Below, piece by piece: positions 1-64,000 of a DNA stretch of 64,000 nt. The position numbers and the translations under genes are program-made. The DNA comes from Amorphochlora amoebiformis. Taxonomy: Eukaryota; Cercozoa; Chlorarachniophyceae. The stretch is from the NCBI GenBank assembly GCA_054601695.1, contig BAAHQB010000306.1:1-64000 (forward strand), in the 5' to 3' direction. Position 1 is the first letter of the stretch. Each line of letters opens with the position of its first letter. The notes beneath the pieces are model-generated. The model was given only the letters and a program-made list of their open reading frames with translations, had not been told where the DNA came from and made no database searches.

Positions 1-22050
<22,050 letters not shown>

Positions 22051-22186
22051 CCGAGAAAATATTCATGACCTAGATGATAGAAAATCTGCCGATTTTAGAA
22101 TAGTCCAATGACCGTATCATCTAGAATCTGAGATTTCCAATGATCACGATCGATATTCTAGAAAATAAAAGCACAAGCTTAATATA

Positions 22187-22218
<32 letters not shown>

Positions 22219-22649
22219 GTAGTGAAGTAATATAGTGTACCATTATATCCGCTGCAAAATTCTAATTGGTATATATAGTAAGGACCTTCAGCTTCTAGAG
22301 CTTTAGATTAATCCCAAATTAAGTTCGGATATTTAGGATATCGAGATCGAAGATCAAAACGATAGGCGATTTCGCCATAATTCGGGTAGGAGGTTTCGTA
22401 GTATACATGATTAGATATATACTAGTATATAATATAATATACTAGGTACGTGATATTTCATATGTATATATATATATATATATATATGTTCATGTCTCAG
22501 GTGGTACTGCCAATTCAAGGCTACACTGGAATTGTTACATTAAATTTTGACACGTACGCAGCCGCCAATCGGATACTACGTGGGTCTCCCAGTGCAGCCT
22601 AGCAGCGGTGCAATGCGCATGCCTATACACGCGGGTCAACCTTATTTAC
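22051..22649. other. Convergent intergenic region between the channel gene and uL4
   Basis: About 600 bp between two stop codons facing each other. It has mixed sequence with two short TA tracts and AAATAAAAG at about 22165, downstream of the channel stop. No further gene seen. Confidence 0.7.
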
Positions 22650-24373
22650 TTATGCAGCAGCGGGAGCAGCTTCCTCCTCTTGGGCAGCTTCGGGTTCACT
22701 AGCGGTAGCAGCACCAAAGATGCTCTTGATAGAGTTTAGAGCCCCCTGCTCAACAACGATCTTATCCGCGCCGAGAACCTGAGGTACAAACAACTAAGGT
22801 GCGGATTCCCGGGGTTGGGTTTACTTGTAGGCTTACATCTGTAATCTTAAGTGAGTTGGGCTTGTTGATCTTGAGACGATCGATGTTGCGTGCAGAGAGG
22901 AGAGCATTTCTCTTGGCACCTTCGATGACAAGGAGGACCTTCTCCTCCGACGGCTACGAATTATTCAGACGGTTAATCGTCATGTTATCGATTGTTCGAA
23001 ACCAAAATGTCCCTCGAGCTCGACAAAGCAACACCCCCAGCCCTTGCTGACTACCTTGAGGCCGACACGGTCAAGAAATTCAACCATGTTCTTAGTCTTA
23101 GGAGAATCAAACTTTCCGTCAAGATTCTCGACAACCACCACATCAGGAGAAGCGGATTGGAAAGCAGTGGCCATGGCGATCCGTCTCTCTTTTTGGTTCA
23201 TGTCCACCGAGAAGTCCCTGGGCTTGGGGCCGAAAATAACACCACCACCCGGGCGGAGGGGGGTCCGCCTGCTTCCTTGTCTGGCATTTCCGGTCTTCTT
23301 TTGCTGGTAAGGCTTCTTTCCACCACCGCGCACCTCACTGCGGGTTTTGGTGGATGCCGTGCCCGCGCGGAGAGCGTTTTGGGCGTACATCTGGTTGGGA
23401 TGATACTGGTTACTTATTGGGACGACACTGGTTACTTATTGGGACGACACTCGGAATGAGTGATGAGTCATTAGAGGGGAGTTGACCAGGTAGCGATGAA
23501 CTAGGCCACGAGCACTTTCCGGACGAGCTACCTACAGGCAACTGTGTCTCAGTAACGATAACCCTGATGGTTGGATGCGTTGTTACCTTGAGGGCAAGAT
23601 CCTCAGAGCCGATAACCTTGCCATCAAAATCCTTGACATCTATAGAGACAGGATCGGCGACAATCGATCTTCCAGTGCGGGTGTCTGACCAACGTACACA
23701 CAGCGTCACAAGCCTGTACCAACAGCTATATGGCAGAATCGTACCTTCCTGAGGATCCTTAATCTTCTCCCCAGGACGAAGGCCTAGAAGACATAAAACA
23801 CAGTTAGATCACTTGTGAATGTGCAACATCAGCCTCAATTTCGGGTCGTCTGTTCCCTGTTTTCTCTGTCTACCCGCCCCAAAGACACCCTGACACATCT
23901 CACGCATGTTTTTAACTATCGTACTCTACCTGTCTCCTTGAAGCGCTCGATGGCCTCACGTTGTTGGCGAGAAGCAAAACCCACGAGAGAAGACGGGGTT
24001 TGTCTAGGACCAACCACGGCGGGGGGGAAGGATCGGGTGCTTGTGACAGCACCGATTCCGAGATTTACGGACCCGCTGACGGACGCGATTAACAATCCGA
24101 AGCAAGCCCCCGCGACGACGGCGACGACTAGAGTGCCAACCGAATTGGTCCAGGTTCTCCTCTCTAGATATACGGTGGGAAATAGGGTATATATCAAGAC
24201 ATGGTTTGCCGTGCGAGGGGGGACGGGAGTATTTTCCAACCCCTTTCCAGTTTTAGCTCAAATCTTGATGTTTTCCCAAGACGCATATACTTACGAATCC
24301 AATGAAAACCGATTATATACGTTTATGTTTATGCACCTTTGCCAAATGCGTGGTAGGAGCTTGTAGTATACAT
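22650..24373 (-). CDS. Plastid-targeted bacterial-type 50S ribosomal protein uL4 (L4)
   Basis: L4 binds 23S rRNA and lines the peptide exit tunnel. Seven exons in minus order: 24337-24373, 23930-24163, 23745-23783, 23587-23684, 23055-23390, 22837-22953, 22650-22778. They total 990 nt and give 329 aa. The L4 core is clear: [65 protein letters not shown] and [14 protein letters not shown]. The start is [15 protein letters not shown], followed by a hydrophobic helix ([18 protein letters not shown]) and a Ser/Arg-rich stretch, as expected for a bipartite plastid presequence. The C-terminus is Ala/Glu-rich. Introns are ordinary (58-196 nt), unlike those of neighbouring genes. The plastid type is judged from similarity to bacterial/plastid L4, not the cytosolic form. 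A mitochondrial target is less likely. Confidence 0.94.
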
Positions 24374-24691
24374 GAGTGGACCCCCCAGCTTCTGCGCGCG
24401 AGCGGCGAGTTTTTTATTTTTTCGGTTCATGTCGGAATCCAGCCTGAATAGGATGGCGCCTTTCCGACCCGCCTCTCAGAACGTGGATTCTAATTCTCCT
24501 TTATCTCCTATTTACAAACTATACATATATCGCTGAGTTCATTTATACATTTTTTTTCTTTCAGCCTCCCCCCCCTTTACCATAGGGTGGCCTAAACATA
24601 AATTTTATTATTTTTTCGGCTCCGGCATATAAAGCCTGAATTCGGCCAGCCCCACCGTGGAGAGACCCACCCAGCAGCCATCCGCACAAAA
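24374..24691. promoter_or_regulatory. Shared divergent promoter region of uL4 and uL13
   Basis: Only 318 bp separate the two ATGs, which point away from each other. The region has T-rich runs (24412-24423, 24549-24560), a C run, and ATATAAAG at about 24628. Co-expression of two plastid ribosomal proteins from here is inference. Confidence 0.6.
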
Positions 24692-29551
<4,860 letters not shown>

Positions 29552-30479
29552 GTTATGAGGTCACCTGCTATTTATTAGTGCAAGCTGCGCATGCGTTGGC
29601 TAGGTTTGAGAAGAAATCAGTCTTGTCAGCAGCTGCGTGTACGCACGTGGCGTTGTAAATTGATTTTTGGGAATTTTTAGTGTTGATTTTCAGCTCCCTG
29701 TTTGTAAAACTATAGCAACTTGGTGGATAAATTATGCATTCGTGCACTTTGACAAAAAATACCCGTATACGTACCTAGATACATATAGCTGTACAGCATA
29801 CGCTAGATACGTGCGTATCAGTGTAGACCTACTAGACACATACTAGACATACGGCATATGTATAGATATATGTTAATGTATTTTTTTGTAATATTATCTA
29901 TGGCAGGGGTAAATATATACAACTGTCTTTGATAGTATACTCGAACTGCACGTGAGACGGACCAACACATGATCACTGGATTATACTTACATGTAGCCAC
30001 CATTATACACAGGATTGACACTGGCACCAACATCATAAAATATGTACACGTACAGATAATTACGTACGCATTCACCTTCTCGTACGTATATGTACTACGT
30101 TTATACGATACGTACACGTATACGAATGCGTATACGTACGCAGTCTACAAGTCGAACGGTCAAACCGTACGCGTAAAGCTGCCAATCTGGAATCAGATTT
30201 AGTACGCATATGTCATGAATCCATGATACGTACGTACGTATATACAATACGCATAATGTATACATACTAGTGTACGTATTATGTATTATCTAGATTATCG
30301 TTGTGTACCAAGTGTTACACCGTGATCATCATCGGATACTACAATGTATTAGTGTACGATATACTTGTATACTAGATGTGGTATATGTTGACTCATACGC
30401 GCATATGTACGCCGTAATATAGCCATTATATAGGCATGGCACACATTTACATTTTTCTATATGTGATGTTATAATACGC

Positions 30480-30722
30480 ATGGAGTATGATGATACGTAC
30501 AAAGTATCAAGGTTATGATGAAGGCTTGTTTCATTACAATTGCAATAATTATACGTCAGTATGATAGATTAGGGTTAGGGTTAAGATTAGGGTTAGGGTT
30601 AAGATTAGGGTTAGGGTTAAGATTAGGGTTAGGGTTAAGATAAGATTAGGGCCAGAGTTATACGTACAAAGTATCATGGTCATGATGGAGGTTTGTATCA
30701 CTGCAATTGTAATACGTCAGTT
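30480..30722. repeat. Direct repeat flanking a TTAGGG/TTAAGA array
   Basis: ATACGTACAAAGTATCAAGG...TACGTCAGT at about 30493-30560 recurs at about 30660-30720 with changes. Between them lie alternating TTAGGG and TTAAGA words (30565-30655). Confidence 0.75.
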
Positions 30723-31076
30723 ATTGTCCAAATAATGTAGTTTACAATTATGCTAGTTATTCACCAAACTGAGTCAGCTACCGCTAATTTTAAATGTTGG
30801 ACTGTAACGCACTAGAGTGATAATAATCGGATTTGAACTGTGGTAGAGTGACGATAATATCCAGATATCTGACAACTGATTAGTAGGTTACTAATGCAGC
30901 CGATTATCGGCTAAACCTTTAATACTACTATGTGTAGTACAGTTAGTCATATACATAGTACTACGTGAATGATGTCAATCCCTTTATATATATATATATA
31001 TGTACAAATATAAATGTATATATATATATATATTAAATGTATATATTGATATATATCTATCTATATATGTATTGTA

Positions 31077-31115
<39 letters not shown>

Positions 31116-31238
31116 TATATACTAGGTGTATATATATACTAGATGTATATAGGTTTTTATATGTATTATATGTATATATGTGTATGTATTATATATAATA
31201 TATATATTGTTATAATATATATATATATAATATATAAA

Positions 31239-31276
<38 letters not shown>

Positions 31277-31315
31277 GTGTGTATATATATATATATATTA
31301 TATACCTAAATATAT

Positions 31316-31365
<50 letters not shown>

Positions 31366-31374
31366 ATATAAATG

Positions 31375-31406
<32 letters not shown>

Positions 31407-31437
31407 GTATATAATATATATAATTTTTATATATATA

Positions 31438-31504
<67 letters not shown>

Positions 31505-31638
31505 TATTATAGGTAAGTATGATATAGATACCTTCTATATACGATATGTGATATATTTCGTGTATACATATATATTATATTATACTATATTATATTACAT
31601 TATATTATATTATTTATATGTACATATATAACATATAT

Positions 31639-31681
<43 letters not shown>

Positions 31682-32004
31682 ATGTATATATGTGCATATA
31701 TATATATATATATACATATATGTATGTGTATACATATATATATATATATACACACATATATACATACATGTATTGTCATAACCATATTCCATAGGAAAAC
31801 TTGTACATATGTATGTATATATGTATCTATCTATCTATATATATATATATATATGGATATGTAATATACCTCACTATATAATGTGTATATATATATTACA
31901 CACACATACATGTGTAATATATTGAATTACATATTTTAAAATATAGGTTGCAGCATCAATATAATTAGCATAAGATACAACCCGATAAATAGATGGGCAT
32001 AGCT

Positions 32005-32190
32005 ATGCTAAAGATGCCGGAGATTGCTGGAGATCATCCACTTCTACCCGGTAATAACAGCACTACCCGCTACTGGAAAGTGCAGAAACGAAGTGACAGA
32101 GCGCCATGTCACGCTCTGGAATTTTTCGCGCGTAATCAGCTGGGTTCGAGAAGTTCGCGGAGTTTTAGAATTTTCTGTGCGCAAATGCTC
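32005..32190 (+). repeat. Dispersed repeat family, copy C
   Basis: GAGATTGCTGGAGATC, CTACCCGGTAATAACAGCAC, CGCCATGTCACGCTCTGGAA and TTTTCTGTGCGCA follow the same order as in copy A. Intergenic. Confidence 0.6.
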
Positions 32191-32308
32191 ACGTTGTTTC
32201 GACAAATATTATATATATATATATATGTATATATATATAATATGATGTATGTGTATATATCATTTATACTATATGTCTATAATGTATGTGAATATGCATA
32301 TATGATAT

Positions 32309-32347
<39 letters not shown>

Positions 32348-32572
32348 GTGTATATATCAACTTACAAATGGTTACTCTATACTATTCTGGAACATCACAC
32401 ATTAACTTGTCAGCAAGGCTAGATATATACATGTATATATGCGGGCAAGCTATATTGCGATATTAATTACCATATGCATATGGCCGTAATAATACCGACA
32501 GCTGCTTACGGGGCGGGTGTAGCCGAAATCTATGATTTTTATTAATTGATGTGAGAAAAGTAATATAATATT

Positions 32573-32619
<47 letters not shown>

Positions 32620-32699
32620 CACATACATATGTATATACGTATATGTATATTATTTACATCTATCTATACATACTTATTATTGATACATACATATATGTA

Positions 32700-33053
32700 C
32701 ATATATTACACTCTCCTGACACGAGACCGTTAAGACTCTCCTGACATGCTGTACACGTGTGAGTTTCACTGTTATAGATACATATCATATATAATACAAT
32801 AACCTTACCTAGATTACGCTCTCCTAACATGATATTGTTAGACTCTCCTGACATTATACACCTGTTAAACTCTCTTCCTTAGCTTCTTAAATAATACGTA
32901 CATATCATACAACACGAAAAAAAATGTCTTACCTAGATATACATAACGCTCTTCTGACATTTTAATTATCCGACTCTCCTTACATCATGCACATCATATA
33001 ACAAAATTTAAAAAAATTACCCAAATGACGCTCTCCTGACATGAGATTGCAGA
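32700..33053 (-). repeat. Repeated copies of a stop-codon region
   Basis: The patatin gene ends ...CAATCTCATGTCAGGAGAGC G TAA on the minus strand. Downstream, words matching CATGTCAGGAGAG recur at about 33025-33050, 32950, 32850, 32825, 32740 and 32710 with increasing divergence. Confidence 0.8.
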
Positions 33054-44653
<11,600 letters not shown>

Positions 44654-45065
44654 CAAGCGCTTTAATTTGAAAACTAAAGTGTTCAGATATTGGTATATTG
44701 ATATCTGGATATTAAATATGGGTAATATCGGGCAAAACCCGGTACCCTTCGGAATCTAACGTGACGCTGCCCATAGTCACAATTATAAAAGAAATTATCA
44801 TTTCGGGCGTCTGTTGTGCACTGTGGACATGGGGTGTAGAAGAGTATTTCGGCCTCATATGAGCCATAAAGCCGCCATATCAGCAAAAAACATCTAAATG
44901 TCATCCCAATCATCAAGTCATAGCCCAAAATCTTAGTCTTCTGAAGAAAGCCACGTGAGAAATCGACAAATTTTTTGGCGGGAAAGAGTGACGTGAGAAG
45001 AAACTCATGAAACCCAAAAACTTGACGGGAAAGAGCGAAGAAAAATGAATTTTTAAGGTGAGTCA
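44654..45065. promoter_or_regulatory. Upstream region of the patatin-like gene
   Basis: About 400 bp of non-repetitive sequence upstream of ATG 44653. It contains TTTGGCGGGAAA at 44974-44985, which matches the E2F/DP consensus. No TATA box recognised. Function is inference. Confidence 0.35.
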
Positions 45066-45173
45066 ATGTATTTTTCATCTGAGGGGTCTAGGGAGGGGGT
45101 AGTCGAGGTGGGGTTGGTATACGTGTACATATATGCACAGGTATGCACAAGTAGCAAGGATGATTTCTCGAAT

Positions 45174-45246
<73 letters not shown>

Positions 45247-45322
45247 TTAATAATAATAATAGTAATAATAATAATAGATATGTATTATAATTTTATATAT
45301 TATATATATAAAAAATAAAAAA

Positions 45323-45356
<34 letters not shown>

Positions 45357-45376
45357 ATATATATATACATATTTAG

Positions 45377-45439
<63 letters not shown>

Positions 45440-45767
45440 TAATACATGTACATTCTCGTATGTATGTATTTGTGTACATGTATATCATAGCAATCTCTAT
45501 CAAGATTTGATTATTCTCCAAAAAACATACATGTACAATATATAAAATACATATGAAAGTACCCACACATATATACATATATACATGTATATACATATTA
45601 TATTATTTATACAATACTTTCTCACTGTTATCAAATAACATTAATTTGACATCTTCTCATCAGAACTCTGGCCAGCAGGACTCATGCAAAGGAAAAGAGA
45701 GGTTACATTGTACATGTACATTTTTCTCACTAGGCTGCACGCCTGGATATCACAATTTATATCCTAA
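45066..45767 (+). CDS. Weak candidate for a small spliced gene
   Basis: Four possible exons chain in phase: 45066-45116 ([17 protein letters not shown]), 45491-45532 ([14 protein letters not shown]), 45664-45701 ([12 protein letters not shown]) and 45734-45767 ([10 protein letters not shown], stop). They total 165 nt. Each border has GT/AG, but pieces this short can chain by chance. No family recognised. Confidence 0.22.
45180..45300. repeat. (TAA)n microsatellite
   Basis: ATAATAATAATAATAATAAT continues for about 70 bp after a TA tract, with TAT/TAG interruptions. Confidence 0.9.
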
Positions 45768-45918
45768 TCATTGTAGCCACTGATTAACACCTATCCTATT
45801 CAGACCTCGTACTGAGAGTCTGAGACTGATAGATGTGATGATCATACGTGTAAATATACATACATATGTATATATATATATATGTATATATACATGTATA
45901 CATATATAATAATCATTA

Positions 45919-45958
<40 letters not shown>

Positions 45959-47100
45959 TACATTTTTATATATAATATGTATATATATATAATATGTATA
46001 TATAAATATATGTTTCCCCTAGGCTATTCAATGATATAGAAAACATGTATAAACATGAGATATTACATATATACTAGCTTTAAGATACATCATACGGTAT
46101 ACATCATATCACATATATATATACGATAGTATATGTACATATATATATATATATATATGTGGTTATATCCGATGATAAAATATATATCTAGATATATACA
46201 TATATACACATACATATATAACACATATATACATACATATATATATATATATATATCTAGATATATATACAATTGATTTAAACGAATCAGTGCCCGGAGT
46301 TATCTACCCGCAGTGAACTATGCCTGAATGATCTGAGTATTAAATTCACATACTAGATCTGTATATATATATATATATATATGTAGTCCGAATGATTACC
46401 AAGTAGTAACTCACAGTACATATATATATATATATATAATATATATCGTTCGCCGACAAACATTATATATATATATATATATATATATATCGTTCGCCGA
46501 CAATCTAGACAATGTTTGAAAGCGAGTCATTCATCACACCCTTTACGAAGTTATAGCCACCAGAGCGACGAGATTTGTCACGACTAGACTAGCTAGACTA
46601 GCTAGAGTTAGGTCTTCATTCTAGTTATTTACTAGCTTTATTCATTATTGTTGAAACCTATCTAGCTTATTGTTCAATGCAACATTTAAATTTTTATGCA
46701 ATACCAATTCAGTGTGAGTGGCATTAATAGTCATGTAGCTAAAGTACAGTTCGATATGAATTTCGGTATATGATGTATAATAACTAGAATAACTAGAAAA
46801 AGGTCTAGTCCGATCTGGTCAGTGATAAAAAGTTACTGTCACGCGCGCACACCATGATTGTTTTGCGAGTGTGCTGGGTAGTAACCATCAGACTATCTAG
46901 ACTTGTATAGCCAAACCAAACTTCGAGATAACGGTAATAGCCAAATGTATTTTTCAAAAATACTGCGGGAAATAGAATGAGACCATACATATTTTTCCAA
47001 ATTAGATATGAATATATGTACGTGCTTATTTAATACATAATACGTGCATGTATATATTTATCTAGATGTATACATATGTGTATAATCTAGATAATATATA

Positions 47101-47132
<32 letters not shown>

Positions 47133-47272
47133 GTATAATACACATATATATATATATATATATATATATCTATATGTATATATATATGTTTATATACATA
47201 TATATATCTATGTATATATATATATATACTCTTACGAAATAAATAAAAGAATATTGAGGGAAAGAAATTTAG
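45768..47272. other. Region without a recognised gene
   Basis: TA tracts alternate with unique sequence. A CGTTCGCCGACAA word is duplicated at 46447 and 46491. GACTAGACTAGCTAGACTAG lies at about 46583. 46500-47040 is largely repeat-free but has no convincing open frame. Confidence 0.6.
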
Positions 47273-47482
47273 ATACTCGGAAAGAAGAATATTCTGGATA
47301 AAAGAGAAGCAGAATATTCCAAAGATGAATTTCTGGAAAAAAGAAAAACAGAATATTCCCAGAGAGAAAAGAATATTCCAGAAAGGTCGCAGAGAAAGAA
47401 GAATATTCTGGAAGATTCAGAATCCGATGTCAAGACTTTCCCATTTGATGTCTTCATAAGACGCTTCCAGAAATACCACTGA
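47273..47482 (+). CDS. Candidate terminal exon, lysine/glutamate-rich
   Basis: After AAATTTAG the frame stays open for 70 codons from [20 protein letters not shown] to [18 protein letters not shown], then TGA. The first two thirds are built on repeated GAATATTC words (giving EYS or NIL), so part may be a simple-repeat effect. The C-terminal end looks protein-like. No upstream exon was tied to it. Confidence 0.35.
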   Translation: MLGKKNILDKREAEYSKDEFLEKRKTEYSQREKNIPERSQRKKNILEDSESDVKTFPFDVFIRRFQKYH

Positions 47483-47538
47483 TATTATATATATATATAT
47501 ATTTAATATATGTATGTATATATGTGTACACACACACG

Positions 47539-47579
<41 letters not shown>

Positions 47580-47593
47580 CATTACAATATTTC

Positions 47594-47632
<39 letters not shown>

Positions 47633-47664
47633 TATATATAATATATACACATCCATATACAATT

Positions 47665-55679
<8,015 letters not shown>

Positions 55680-55692
55680 GATTAGGGTTAGG

Positions 55693-64000
<8,308 letters not shown>

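Larger units (their letters stand above)
29552..33053. other. Convergent intergenic region between uL13 and the patatin-like gene
   Basis: About 3.5 kb. 29640-30480 is TACGTA/GTATAC-rich unique sequence with no convincing gene. 30565-30655 is TTAGGG-like. 31000-31960 is mostly TA repeat. 32005-32190 is dispersed copy C. 32700-33053 is a decayed repeat of the patatin gene's stop-codon region. Confidence 0.7.

Noticed and set aside
22799-23459. Plus-strand open frames over uL4
   Set aside because: They are antisense shadows of strongly supported uL4 exons.
44683-45078. 131-codon open frame on the minus strand upstream of the patatin gene
   Set aside because: No recognisable motif and no chain to other exons. 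It occupies the likely promoter side, so it is probably chance in repeat-free DNA.

Overview
This is nuclear DNA of a eukaryotic alga, almost certainly one with a complex (secondary or later) plastid. Two nuclear genes encode bacterial-type ribosomal proteins (uL4 and uL13), each behind a long N-terminal extension with a hydrophobic, signal-like core. The uL13 extension also has an FVAP motif, known from peridinin-dinoflagellate plastid targeting. Red-derived plastids usually keep rpl4 and rpl13 in the plastid genome, so nuclear copies fit a dinoflagellate or a green-plastid lineage such as a chlorarachniophyte or euglenid. The GT-AG introns and TTAGGG repeats do not settle which. I do not name a species.

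Most of the window is simple repeat, mainly (TA)n, plus TTAGGG/CCCTAA arrays in both orientations and GA/CT tracts. Very short exons (about 20-110 nt) sit between the repeats. Their boundaries and reading phases chain together into six convincing genes. I built these models by hand from splice sites, reading phase and recognisable protein motifs.

Layout: (1) 1-22050, plus: C-terminal part of an IP3-receptor/ryanodine-receptor-family Ca2+ release channel, about 31 exons, 5' end outside the window. (2) 22650-24373, minus: plastid-type uL4, 7 exons, 329 aa. (3) 24692-29551, plus: plastid-type uL13, 7 exons, 272 aa, head-to-head with uL4; its third intron holds a decayed LINE retrotransposon tail. 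(4) 29552-33053: convergent intergenic DNA. (5) 33054-44653, minus: complete patatin-like phospholipase, 15 exons, 332 aa. (6) 44654-47664: mostly non-coding, with weak plus-strand exon candidates. (7) 47665-55679, minus: unrecognised protein, 21 exons, about 378 aa. (8) 55693-64000, minus: Sel1-like-repeat protein, 5' end outside the window.

The main discovery is about introns and splice boundaries. Introns begin and end inside microsatellite or telomere-like arrays: GTATAT...ATATAG, GTTAGGG...TTAG, and GTAACCC...CTAG, where CTAAC also resembles a branch point. Many exons are also flanked by arrays of decaying tandem copies of their own edges. Upstream copies carry the acceptor plus exon start, and downstream copies carry the exon end plus donor. 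The same process has copied a stop-codon region. Together these suggest repeat-driven slippage that steadily lengthens introns and makes decoy splice sites. The genes show no shared pathway except the two plastid ribosomal proteins, which probably share a bidirectional promoter.
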